From: Flaviramulus_B aquimarinus
GTDB lineage: Bacteria > Bacteroidota > Bacteroidia > Flavobacteriales > Flavobacteriaceae
DNA: 64,000 nucleotides
Direction of reading: 5' to 3'
Assembly: GCF_039543205.1 (NCBI RefSeq)
Contig: NZ_BAABJH010000005.1
Span: 1-64,000, forward strand
Of this stretch, positions 23,271-31,853 are shown piece by piece. Each line of letters begins with the position of its first letter. Positions within the stretch are counted from its first letter, which is position 1. Below the pieces are notes generated by a model that saw only the letters and a list, made by a program, of their open reading frames with translations, was not told the DNA's origin and made no database searches. Position numbers and translations under genes: made by a program.

Positions 23271-25022
23271 TTATATTTCCTTTACAAGAATGTTCTTGTA
23301 ATATATTTTGGCTAATTGATCAGCTCTTGTTTCAATTTGATCATTTTTCCATGTTTCATTGTCATTTACAAATTGATTAATCCAAGTAAAAGCAGACTTT
23401 TTATAGATACCTTTTTTCTCAATATAGCTTAGGTTTCCTGCTTTACCATTTAGTTTCTCTTCTAACAATATTAAGTTACCGATATTGAAAGTATTTCCTC
23501 CTGTTGATTCAGAAACAATATGTTCAATACTTCCTATATCAGAAAAAACTTCTTCATTCTCAAACATAGAATTTAGCTTTTGTATAGTATATTTTGTTTT
23601 GACATTACTTGGTTTTGCTTTTTTAGTATATGTTAAGGAAGCAAAACCTTTTGAGAATTGTTCAAAGTCGGGAAATAATTTATTTAAAGGTTCAATTAGT
23701 AATTCATCAATCTTATTTTGTGATTCTGTTTTACTTGAACATTTCCTTAAGTTAATTGAGAATTTAGCATAAATTGATTCGAAACGACTTGCTCTTCCTG
23801 AAGTAATCGCATTATATGCATAGTGGAAATTTTCTAAGAAGATTATTGTTTCTTTAAACTTTTTATTAGAAATAAAACCTTTTTCTTTTACTTTAAATAA
23901 AGCAAGTATGGCAATTCTAACTTGAACTATATTGAAATAATTCATTAAAACATTTAAACTTTGAACTAACCAAAAGTATTCTTTTCGGTTACCATAATCT
24001 TCTCTTCTAGGGTTAACAATTTTTATATAATCGTTTGCATTGTCTTCAATTTCTAACAGAAATTGTTTATACCTATTTCTTGTTTTTGGTTTTACTTCTT
24101 TAAAGAAATCATCATATAATTTTGTTCCAGAAGATTTTTTATATGTAGATACCCAGAAATGTCTGTAATATGTAGCTAAGCCAACAGCTTCTTTTCGAGA
24201 TATTAAATTTTTCTTTATATCTGCCCATTTTACTTCTGCATAGTCTGCAGAACCTTTTTCATCAACAATTTCAAATATTTTGTTCTTTATCAAGTCGACA
24301 TGTGATAATTTTTTCCCTTTTGCATTTAGGATTTCAAATATCATGTTGGCATTTTCTTTGTCAGGTGTTGAAATAGAAATAAAGGTTGTTCCTAAAACTT
24401 GATCTCTAATTGTCTTTAGTATATCTACATATTTCAACTGATCAACTTTTTCACTTCCTATCTTTTTCTTTAAATATGCTCTAAGGTTCTTCTCTTCTAA
24501 TCTATCGTATAGATAAATAAAGGAATCTTTAATACATTCCTCTTCTTCAGTAGATGTTTCTTGTGTATCATTCTTTACTCTATCTTGTATGTAGAATGAA
24601 AAATATGGGTAATGAGTTTTACTCTCTAAGATTCTAATATCATCTCCATCATCATTTTGAGTCATTATGTACCTGAAAACTTGTTCACTAAGTACTTCTT
24701 CTTTGATACTACGAAATCTGTCAGATAGAGCTGAGAATAAAATTGTAATAGTTGTTATTCTTTGTTGTCCATCTACAACATAAATATATTGATCTTTCTC
24801 ACTTGTATCAGAATAATCACCAATAAAAAGCATTGTTCCTAAAAAATAGCTTTTGGATTCCAATTTCCCATCTTTTAGGACTAAACAATTTAGCATGTCG
24901 TCAATAAATTCCTGATAGTTTTTTTTATCCCAAGAATATTCTCTTTGAAATCTTGGTATTGAAAATTGGCTTCCAGATATTAATAATGATTTTATGCTTT
25001 TGTCTTTAGGTTTTATATTCAT
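23271..25022 (-). CDS. DUF262 / DUF1524 protein (GmrSD-like, putative type IV restriction or nuclease)
   Basis: This 583-residue protein fuses an N-terminal DUF262 ParB-like NTPase domain (PRFQREYSW at 23-31, DGQQR at 84-88) with a C-terminal DUF1524 HNH-like domain (IEHIVSESTGGNTFNIGNL, His501, then LILLEEKLN). In GmrSD this pair cleaves DNA carrying sugar-modified hydroxymethylcytosine, as in T-even phages. Here the residue after the conserved E-H is not the usual I-L-P-Q but I-V-S-E. No methylase, other restriction subunits or toxin-antitoxin partners are adjacent, so it acts alone. It looks horizontally acquired: it is flanked by an odd ~260-base non-coding stretch and interrupts an otherwise housekeeping order. 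Confidence 0.85.
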   Translation of the reverse strand: MNIKPKDKSIKSLLISGSQFSIPRFQREYSWDKKNYQEFIDDMLNCLVLKDGKLESKSYFLGTMLFIGDYSDTSEKDQYIYVVDGQQRITTITILFSALSDRFRSIKEEVLSEQVFRYIMTQNDDGDDIRILESKTHYPYFSFYIQDRVKNDTQETSTEEEECIKDSFIYLYDRLEEKNLRAYLKKKIGSEKVDQLKYVDILKTIRDQVLGTTFISISTPDKENANMIFEILNAKGKKLSHVDLIKNKIFEIVDEKGSADYAEVKWADIKKNLISRKEAVGLATYYRHFWVSTYKKSSGTKLYDDFFKEVKPKTRNRYKQFLLEIEDNANDYIKIVNPRREDYGNRKEYFWLVQSLNVLMNYFNIVQVRIAILALFKVKEKGFISNKKFKETIIFLENFHYAYNAITSGRASRFESIYAKFSINLRKCSSKTESQNKIDELLIEPLNKLFPDFEQFSKGFASLTYTKKAKPSNVKTKYTIQKLNSMFENEEVFSDIGSIEHIVSESTGGNTFNIGNLILLEEKLNGKAGNLSYIEKKGIYKKSAFTWINQFVNDNETWKNDQIETRADQLAKIYYKNILVKEI

Positions 25023-25160
25023 AGTTTTTTAGTCTTCTTTTAATGTTGATTGATATACGGTTTCTCATATTGCATCTAATGCAAAGATAAAGCCTCGTTT
25101 CAATGAATTTTACCGATTTTAAAACAAATTACGATAATTTTTCTGACAAAATCAAGCCCT

Positions 25161-25200
25161 AAAATAAAAAACCACTCTGTTTTTACACAAAGTGGTTTCT
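25161..25200 (-). terminator. Terminator of htpG
   Basis: An 11-bp stem (25169-25179 with 25188-25198, one G-T pair) has an 8-base loop. On the minus strand it is followed by a run of U residues (the A5 at 25166-25170). It lies about 35 bases after the htpG stop. Confidence 0.8.
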
Positions 25201-25232
25201 CTTCATAAGATTCCTGTCTGCACAGGAATGTG

Positions 25233-27146
25233 TTATTTTATCATCTCGTAACTACGCTTGATAAAGTTTGTTAACTCTTCACCTTTAAGTAGTCCTTGTG
25301 ATAGTCTGGCCAAATCTAAACTTTGGTTAATTAAACGCTCTTGTTTCTTTTTGGTTTTAGTACCAAGAATTTCGCCTACCAATTCTGAGTTGGTGTTTAC
25401 AACCAGGTTGAACATCTCTGGCATGCTCCCAAACATATTCATACCACCACCGCCACCAGTAGCTTGCATTTCTTTCATTCTACGCATAAATTCAGGTTGC
25501 GTAATGGTAAAAGGCGATTCGTTGCTATCCATAGCTTCCAATTGCACGATAAATTTTTCTGAAGGAATAACGTCTTTTAATAATTCATCTAAAGCCTTGG
25601 TTTGCTCTTCATCTAATTTAGAAATTGCAGTTTCATCTTTCTTAATTAAATTGTTAATATGGTCGCCATCAACACGAGCAAACGTAATGTTTTCTTTGGT
25701 GCTTTCCAGCTTCTGGATTAAGTGTGATACGATTGGAGAATCCAATAATAATACCTCGTAATCTTTAGCTTTTGCAGACTCAATGTAGCTGTGTTGCGCA
25801 TCTTTATCTGAAGCATAAAGAATTACGAGCTTACCATCTTTATCCGTTTGATTGGCTTTTATTTTATTGAATAACTCGTCGTAAGTATAATAGGTGCCAT
25901 CAACTGTTGGGTATAATGCAAAGGCATCCGATTTTTCAAAGAATTTTTCTTCGGAAAGCATACCGTATTCAATTACGATTTTAATATCGTTCCATTTCGC
26001 TTCAAAATCCTCACGGTTATTATTGAACAACGATTTTAATTTATCGGCAACTTTTCTGGTAATGTAAGATGAAATCTTTTTAACCGCACCATCAGCTTGT
26101 AAATACGAACGCGATACGTTTAATGGAATGTCTGGAGAATCGATAACACCACGTAACATGGTTAAAAATTCTGGAACAATACCTTCAACATTATCTGTTA
26201 CAAACACTTGGTTTTGATACAGTTGAATTTTGTCCTTTTGCATTTGCATGTCATTCGACATTTTTGGGAAATACAAAATCCCTGTTAAATTGAACGGATA
26301 ATCAACATTTAAGTGAATGTTGAATAAAGGCTCTTCAAATTGCATCGGGTACAATTCTCTGTAAAAACCACTATAATCTTCATCTTTTAAATCCGCTGGT
26401 TGTTTTGTCCAAGCTGGATTTGGATTATTAATAATATTGTCAACGGTGATTTGTCTGTGCGGTTCAGTCGTTTCTTTACCGTCTTTATCTGTTGTTGTTT
26501 CAGGCGTGTGCTCAGGATCATTGATTTCCTTAGTTCCAAATTTAATTGAAACTGGCATAAACTTGTTGTACTTATTTAACAGCTCACTAATTCTGTTTTC
26601 TTCTAAAAATTCTGTAGAATCTTCAGCGATATGAAGGATGATTTCTGTACCTCTTTCAGTTTTATCAGAAGCTTCTAAAGTAAATTCTGGAGAACCATCA
26701 CAAGTCCAATGTGCAGCTGGTTCGTCTTTAAAAGATTTAGTAATGATTTCTACTTTTTCAGCAACCATAAATGCCGAATAGAAACCAAGACCAAAATGTC
26801 CGATAATGCCTGAATCTTTTGCTGAATCTTTGTATTTGTCTAAAAACTCTTCAGCACCAGAAAAGGCGACTTGGTTAATGTACTTTTCAACTTCTTCAGC
26901 AGTCATACCTAAACCTTGATCTATAATATGAAGCTTTTTACCATCTTTATCTATTTTAACTTCAATCTGCGGATTGCCATATTCCACTTTGGCATCGCCT
27001 ACATTGGTTAAGTGTTTTAGTTTTAAAGTGGCATCTGTAGCATTACTTATTAACTCACGTAAAAATATTTCGTGGTCGCTGTATAAGAATTTTTTAATGA
27101 GTGGAAAGATATTCTCTACCGATACATTAATGTTTCCTTTTGTCAT
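25233..27146 (-). CDS. htpG: Molecular chaperone HtpG (bacterial Hsp90)
   Basis: This 637-residue ATP-dependent chaperone dimer has all N-terminal GHKL ATPase elements (ELISNATDATLKLK, IDQGLGMT, GHFGLGFYSAFMVA, RGTEIILHI), a middle domain, and a C-terminal dimerisation domain. A Gly/Met-rich insert (GGGGGMNMFGSMPEMF) precedes the final helices, a feature common in Bacteroidota HtpG. Start MTKGNINVSVENIFPLIKKF is typical. The region upstream carries a sigma-54-like promoter with an inverted repeat (27189-27229), implying control distinct from the housekeeping sigma factor. A terminator follows. Confidence 0.97.
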   Translation of the reverse strand: MTKGNINVSVENIFPLIKKFLYSDHEIFLRELISNATDATLKLKHLTNVGDAKVEYGNPQIEVKIDKDGKKLHIIDQGLGMTAEEVEKYINQVAFSGAEEFLDKYKDSAKDSGIIGHFGLGFYSAFMVAEKVEIITKSFKDEPAAHWTCDGSPEFTLEASDKTERGTEIILHIAEDSTEFLEENRISELLNKYNKFMPVSIKFGTKEINDPEHTPETTTDKDGKETTEPHRQITVDNIINNPNPAWTKQPADLKDEDYSGFYRELYPMQFEEPLFNIHLNVDYPFNLTGILYFPKMSNDMQMQKDKIQLYQNQVFVTDNVEGIVPEFLTMLRGVIDSPDIPLNVSRSYLQADGAVKKISSYITRKVADKLKSLFNNNREDFEAKWNDIKIVIEYGMLSEEKFFEKSDAFALYPTVDGTYYTYDELFNKIKANQTDKDGKLVILYASDKDAQHSYIESAKAKDYEVLLLDSPIVSHLIQKLESTKENITFARVDGDHINNLIKKDETAISKLDEEQTKALDELLKDVIPSEKFIVQLEAMDSNESPFTITQPEFMRRMKEMQATGGGGGMNMFGSMPEMFNLVVNTNSELVGEILGTKTKKKQERLINQSLDLARLSQGLLKGEELTNFIKRSYEMIK

Positions 27147-27188
27147 GATATATAATGTTTATTATTGTTTTGTTACGGTTTTTTATTA

Positions 27189-27229
27189 GACAACAAAAAT
27201 GCCAATTGCGGAAATATGACAAACTGGCA
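27189..27229 (-). promoter_or_regulatory. Sigma-54-like promoter and inverted repeat upstream of htpG
   Basis: On the minus strand TTGGCA (27200-27205) is followed, after the correct 6-base spacing, by TTGTC (27189-27193), close to the sigma-54 pattern TGGCA-N6-TTGC(A/T), with T instead of C in the -12 dinucleotide. Upstream, TGCCANTT (27200-27207) and AANTGGCA (27222-27229) form an inverted repeat that overlaps the -24 element. The leader to the htpG start would be about 30 bases. No TAnnTTTG box is seen in this gap on the minus strand. Confidence 0.45.
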
Positions 27230-27419
27230 CGACTTTTTTTTAAAAAAAGTAAATTCTAAATGAATTAAATTCCAAGAGGGTTTACGCCATAATAGAATTT
27301 GGAATTTAATTCGTTTGGAATTTGAAGATTTAATTTTGTATTTTGGTTAATCAAATACGATTTTCGTTTACCAAAGCTAGTTTGGTACAGGTGCACGGAA
27401 ATGGAAAAATTAATTTATA

Positions 27420-28424
27420 ATGTACAACTCGAAAATAATAGGCTTAGGTAAATATGTTCCCGAAAATGTGGTGACTAACGATGATTTATCTAAAATGATG
27501 GACACTAATGATGCATGGATACAAGAGCGTACGGGAATAAAAGAACGACGATGGATTCCAGAAGGATCAGAAGATACCTCGGCAGTTATGGGGGCAAAAG
27601 CCGCTAGAATAGCAATTGAGCGCTCGGGTTTGACTAAAGATGATATCGATTTTATTGTTTTTGCAACTTTAAGTCCAGATTATTACTTTCCGGGTTGTGG
27701 TGTACAAATTCAAGATATGTTGGATATGCCAACTGTTGGTGCTTTAGATGTTAGAAATCAGTGTTCGGGTTTTGTGTATGCTATATCTGTAGCCGATCAG
27801 TTTATAAAAACGGGCATGTATAAAAACATTCTTGTTATAGGTGCAGAGTATCATAGTAACGGATTAGATAAAACCACTAGAGGTCGTGGTGTAACCGTTA
27901 TTTTTGGTGATGGAGCAGGGGCATGTGTGCTTTCGCGAGAAGAAGATAATACCAAAGGCATTTTATCAACACATTTGCATAGCGAAGGTAAATATGCCGA
28001 TAAATTAATTGTTGAAGGCCCAAGTATTGCGCATTGGGTTCCTGAGATTTTAGAATCGAAAGAAGAAGACCTGTCTTATTTCCCATATATGGACGGTACA
28101 TTTGTTTTTAAACATGCTGTTGTGCGTTTTAGTGAAGTGATTGTAGAAGGTTTGGCTAAAAATAAGCTTCAAAAAGAAGATATTGATATGCTAATTCCGC
28201 ATCAAGCCAATTTGCGTATTGCACAATTTATACAAAAGAAATTTGGTTTACGAGACGACCAAGTATTTAATAATATTATGAAATATGGTAACACGACTGC
28301 AGCATCAGTAATTATTGCGCTTACAGAAGCTTGGGAAGAAGGTAAAATTAAAGCAGGTGATAATGTTGTTTTAGCTGCTTTTGGTAGTGGATTTACTTGG
28401 GCAAGTGCTATTATTAAATGGTAA
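27420..28424 (+). CDS. fabH: 3-oxoacyl-ACP synthase III family protein
   Basis: This 334-residue thiolase-fold enzyme is of the FabH type. The catalytic triad is visible: Cys115 (VRNQCSGFVYA), His261 (IPHQANLRI) and Asn291 (YGNTTAASV); the GAG loop near 165 (FGDGAGACV) is present. FabH condenses acyl-CoA with malonyl-ACP to start fatty acid synthesis. An insert around residues 185-230 (HLHSEGKYADKLIVEGPS) is typical of Bacteroidota homologues. Some such paralogues act on secondary lipids, so an alternative starter substrate is possible. It is followed directly by a terminator hairpin. Confidence 0.93.
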   Translation: MYNSKIIGLGKYVPENVVTNDDLSKMMDTNDAWIQERTGIKERRWIPEGSEDTSAVMGAKAARIAIERSGLTKDDIDFIVFATLSPDYYFPGCGVQIQDMLDMPTVGALDVRNQCSGFVYAISVADQFIKTGMYKNILVIGAEYHSNGLDKTTRGRGVTVIFGDGAGACVLSREEDNTKGILSTHLHSEGKYADKLIVEGPSIAHWVPEILESKEEDLSYFPYMDGTFVFKHAVVRFSEVIVEGLAKNKLQKEDIDMLIPHQANLRIAQFIQKKFGLRDDQVFNNIMKYGNTTAASVIIALTEAWEEGKIKAGDNVVLAAFGSGFTWASAIIKW

Positions 28425-28451
28425 ATAGTGCTGTGACATATTTATAGAAAC

Positions 28452-28484
28452 GAAAAACCCGAAATTATAAATTTCGGGTTTTTC
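28452..28484 (+). terminator. Terminator of the fabH-type gene
   Basis: A perfect 15-bp stem (28452-28466 with 28470-28484) has an ATA loop. It is A-rich at its base on the left and ends in T5C on the right, 28 bases after the stop codon. Geometry suits both strands. Confidence 0.88.
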
Positions 28485-28607
28485 TAGCTATTAATCAACT
28501 TCAACTAACACTAACTGTGAAGAATCTTAATCTATTAGACGTTAAAAACTTGAAAATATTGCACGAATTTGAATATTTAACTTTTTTTAACAAATGAGAT
28601 CAATATT

Positions 28608-28640
28608 AAAAAACCCGAAAATTTGTATTTCGGGTTTTTT
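28608..28640. terminator. Isolated terminator-like hairpin
   Basis: Stem AAAAAACCCGAAA (28608-28620) pairs with 28628-28640, with a 7-base loop. It sits between genes with no obvious transcript ending at it, and it is a near copy of the stem at 28452-28484. Confidence 0.7.
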
Positions 28641-28819
28641 GTATACGAATCTTTTAAATTACGAATTTTGTTTTGGTATTGTAGACGACTAACTCTAAAT
28701 AATTACACTTTCGTTTTGACTAGATTGTATACTACATTAAACGTTAAGTTATTATTTTTATTATGTAATAAATAAAAATTTAACATATTTTTTAAATATA
28801 TCTTGTTTTTTAAAGAACA

Positions 28820-28849
28820 AAACCCCAAAACACGCATGTTTTGGGGTTT
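28820..28849 (-). terminator. Terminator of the TonB-type receptor gene
   Basis: A perfect 13-bp stem (28820-28832, 28837-28849, with a CCCC/GGGG core) has a 4-base loop. It is located 62 bases after the receptor stop codon, with A/U runs in the minus-strand transcript. Confidence 0.8.
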
Positions 28850-28910
28850 CTTGTTAATAGCCATACAGTAACACTAACCATCAACTATTATGCAGGCTAT
28901 TAATTTTGTT

Positions 28911-31388
28911 TTAGAATCCGCCACCAGCAGATTTTTCATTGTTGTCTCTACGTTTACGTGATTTAGCACGGAATTTTCCATCACCAAATCTATAGGAAAG
29001 ATTTGCCGAAACGGTTCTAAACTCTGGAAAAAACTTGGCAGTTTGCAAATAAGGTCTTTCGCTTACAACGGCAATTCTTTGCGTATCAAAAACGTCGTTA
29101 AAGTTTAAGCTAAATGTTGCTCTGTTATCTTCCAAGAAAGAATATCTAGCGCCTAGATTTACAAAATACATGGGATCCATTTCAAAATTTAGTCCAGTAT
29201 TTTTTCCGCGGTACATGGCAAATGCGGTAAAGGTTAATTTCTTGCTGACTTTTAAATTATTAAATACTCTAAAATTCCAAATAATATTGTCTACTTCAAG
29301 GGTTTCAGAAATAATATCATTTACTGTTGGGTTTGCCAATGTTGGGTCTATACGTTCTGCAATACCTTTTTGTGTTTGTGAATATAAATCGAAACTAGCA
29401 TTTAAACTCCACCATTTTGTTGGCCTATAATTACTTGATAATTCAAATCCATAAGCTGAAGTGTTTTCAAAATTATCAAAGGTTAATATAATTCTATTTG
29501 ATGTTAAATCGGACTTGTCGACAAATACTGCTCTATTAATTTCATCTTCAATGATTCTGTAAAATACACCACCAGTAATGCTTCCTTTTTTAAGGTTTCT
29601 TGTATAATTAACCTCTAAGGAGTTTGTAAATTGAGGCTCTAGTTCTTGGTTTCCAAAATTAGATACAAGCGGCGTATTCCATTCAGGAATAGGGTTTACT
29701 TGTCCAATACCTGGTCTATCAACTCTTCTACTATAACTTAATTGATATGAGTTTTTTTCGGAAGGAGAATATGTAAAGAACACCGATGGATAGACTTGAA
29801 AATAGTCATTATTAAACGGAATAATGGTTTCTAAATTAGTTGACAAGTCTGTTTCGTTAGCAATGGCATCAACATTTACGCTTTCTGCTCTAAGACCTAT
29901 TTGGTAAGTCCATTTTTCGAACTTTTTTGAGTAACTGGCATATGCAGAATAGATGTTTCTTTCGTAATTATAATCAGTTAGAGTAGGAATGTAGTTTCCA
30001 CTTTCATTTCTTACGCGTCCATCAGATTCATAAATAATTTCATTATTAAATAATCTTGCTTGCAATCCAACTTCCAATTTAGATTTGTCTGATAATGGAT
30101 TTATATAATCTAAATTAATGGTTGTATTGTTCCTGTCTGTATTTGTGAGCTCTAGATAACTGGGTCTAATGTTTATTCCTCTTAAGACATTGTCTGTTTC
30201 AATGGTGTTGTCAAAAATATTATGATCAATTTCTAATTCTATATTATGGCCTTCTTTGTCAAAATCTAGTTTATAATCAAAATTGTATTGAGCTGAATTA
30301 TTGTCATTTATAAAATCAGTTGTTTGAAATTGATTATTAGACATATTCTCATTAAAAATAAAGTCTGATTTATTTAAAGTTTTTCCATCAAATACATTCT
30401 GATTTGTAAAAACTGAAATGGTGTTTTTGTCATTTAAATAAACATCAATGCCTAGTTTATAAAGATGGGATTTATTATTATCTAATAAACTAATGGTTTG
30501 AAATGAATTATTTTCTATTTGCGTTATGAGTCCATTATTTTGATTTTTAAATATGTTATTTCCATAGTTTCCATAAAGGTTAAATTTTCCATTTCTATAG
30601 TTCATATCTATAGAGCTATTAAATTTAGCTTCTTTTTGGTGTCTTATTCCAACATTAAAGTTGCCGTTAAAACCAACCCTGGTATTTTTATGAAGAACAA
30701 TATTAATGATTCCACTCATACCTTCAGGATTATACTTTGCTGATGGATTGGTAATCAATTCAATTTGTTTTATGGATGTTGAAGGTATTTGCCGCAATAA
30801 TTGGGCTGTAGGAATGTTTGAAAATTTTCCGTCTACCATAACCCTTACGTTTTGATTCCCACGTAAACTAATATCGCCAGTTTGCGCATCGACACTTACT
30901 GAAGGTACAGCAGTCATTAACTCTGATGCCGACCCTAATGCCGCTAAATCTTTTCCGACATTTATAATTTTTCGATCTACTTTTTGTTGGATTGTAGATA
31001 CTTCTGCCACAACGGTAACAGCATCTAAACCTTCAGCTTCCTCTTCTAAAAAAATATTTCCAAGGTTAACCTTGTAGTTTCCTTTGCCAATATTAACATT
31101 TTTATTATAAGTTTTATAGCCAATATATTGAACACTTACAATAATATTGCCTTCGGTAATTTTTTTGATTTCAAAAGTACCATTGTCTAGTGTAATACCG
31201 CCAGTTAATGTTTCGCCAGATGTATTTTTTATAATAACATTTACATAAGGTAAGGGCTGCTTTAATTCTGCGTCTAATACTTTTCCTGATATTGAACCGG
31301 TTTTGTCTGCGTTTGTTTTGGGGTCTGTAGTATGTGCTTTTACAGATATTGATAATAACAGAAAGCACAAAAAGAGTAGTCTTTTCAT
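28911..31388 (-). CDS. TonB-dependent receptor family outer membrane protein
   Basis: This 825-residue outer membrane protein has signal MKRLLFLCFLLLSISVKA. A carboxypeptidase-regulatory-like domain follows (GSISGKVLDAELKQPLPYVNVIIKN, residues ~30-115), then a plug (DRKIINVGKDLAALGSASELMTAVPSVSVD, ~125-235) and a beta-barrel of the OMP_b-brl_3 type. Members import unknown substrates or act in outer-membrane homeostasis. The last residues (KSRKRRDNNEKSAGGGF) are unusually basic and glycine-rich, after the last barrel strand at SANLSYRFGDGKF. No SusD partner is next to it, so it is not a classical polysaccharide utilisation locus. It is divergent from the CoA-binding gene. Confidence 0.9.
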   Translation of the reverse strand: MKRLLFLCFLLLSISVKAHTTDPKTNADKTGSISGKVLDAELKQPLPYVNVIIKNTSGETLTGGITLDNGTFEIKKITEGNIIVSVQYIGYKTYNKNVNIGKGNYKVNLGNIFLEEEAEGLDAVTVVAEVSTIQQKVDRKIINVGKDLAALGSASELMTAVPSVSVDAQTGDISLRGNQNVRVMVDGKFSNIPTAQLLRQIPSTSIKQIELITNPSAKYNPEGMSGIINIVLHKNTRVGFNGNFNVGIRHQKEAKFNSSIDMNYRNGKFNLYGNYGNNIFKNQNNGLITQIENNSFQTISLLDNNKSHLYKLGIDVYLNDKNTISVFTNQNVFDGKTLNKSDFIFNENMSNNQFQTTDFINDNNSAQYNFDYKLDFDKEGHNIELEIDHNIFDNTIETDNVLRGINIRPSYLELTNTDRNNTTINLDYINPLSDKSKLEVGLQARLFNNEIIYESDGRVRNESGNYIPTLTDYNYERNIYSAYASYSKKFEKWTYQIGLRAESVNVDAIANETDLSTNLETIIPFNNDYFQVYPSVFFTYSPSEKNSYQLSYSRRVDRPGIGQVNPIPEWNTPLVSNFGNQELEPQFTNSLEVNYTRNLKKGSITGGVFYRIIEDEINRAVFVDKSDLTSNRIILTFDNFENTSAYGFELSSNYRPTKWWSLNASFDLYSQTQKGIAERIDPTLANPTVNDIISETLEVDNIIWNFRVFNNLKVSKKLTFTAFAMYRGKNTGLNFEMDPMYFVNLGARYSFLEDNRATFSLNFNDVFDTQRIAVVSERPYLQTAKFFPEFRTVSANLSYRFGDGKFRAKSRKRRDNNEKSAGGGF

Positions 31389-31490
31389 TTGATTTGATTT
31401 CGTTTTTTGATTGATTAATTGATGTATATTGTAGACGCCTAGTTTTGATTTCTGTTACTGTATTTTTTAGTATTAACTTTTTTTTAACAT

Positions 31491-31853
31491 ATGAATAAGA
31501 AAACATTGGTGCTAGGGGCATCTTTAAAAACCAACAGGTATTCTAATTATGCCGTTCAAAGATTAGTAGCTAATAAAAATGAAGTTGTAGCTTTTGGTAT
31601 GAAAAAAGGAATGGTTTCAGAAATAGAAATTAATACTGAATTGTTACCTTATAAAGATATACATACGGTAACATTATACTTAAACCCTAAACGGCAAAAG
31701 GACTATTATGATTATATAGTTTCGTTACACCCAGAGCGTGTGATTTTTAATCCAGGAACTGAAAACCCTGAATTCTATAGTATTTTAAAAGAAAATAATA
31801 TTGCTTTTGAAGCTGCCTGTACATTAGTGTTACTTTCTACGAATCAATATTAA
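31491..31853 (+). CDS. CoA-binding domain protein
   Basis: This 120-residue protein is a single CoA-binding Rossmann domain (PF13380-type): KKTLVLGASLKTNRYSNYAV start, GMKKGMV, TVTLYLNPKRQKDYYDYI, and FNPGTENPEFYSIL, with EAACTLVLLSTNQY at the end. These stand-alone proteins bind CoA and have no assigned enzyme activity. Its last 24 bases overlap the end of the symporter gene tail to tail. Confidence 0.88.
   Translation: MNKKTLVLGASLKTNRYSNYAVQRLVANKNEVVAFGMKKGMVSEIEINTELLPYKDIHTVTLYLNPKRQKDYYDYIVSLHPERVIFNPGTENPEFYSILKENNIAFEAACTLVLLSTNQY

Larger units (their letters stand above)
28425..28910. other. 486-base gene-free region with three hairpins
   Basis: No convincing coding frame is seen on either strand. 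It contains three strong stem-loops at 28452-28484, 28608-28640 and 28820-28849, each with flanking A/T runs. The first two share the stem AAAAACCCGAAA and its complement, although their loops differ. Between them are ~120- and ~180-base AT-rich stretches without a clear TAnnTTTG promoter. Possible small RNAs or leftover termini of decayed genes cannot be excluded. Confidence 0.6.

Noticed and set aside
23271..25022. A complete BREX, DISARM or similar defence island
   Set aside because: Only the single DUF262-DUF1524 gene is present; neighbours on both sides are housekeeping genes or ordinary regulators.
25258..25761. A 167-codon open frame on the plus strand inside htpG
   Set aside because: It is antisense to a strongly conserved gene; no protein-like motif and no promoter.
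28452..28849. A CRISPR array, because hairpins share a repeat
   Set aside because: Only three units, unequal spacing, and A/T-tracts typical of terminators; no spacer pattern and no cas genes.
28911..31388. A polysaccharide utilisation locus built on the TonB-type receptor
   Set aside because: No SusD-type lipoprotein, glycoside hydrolase or hybrid sensor is adjacent.
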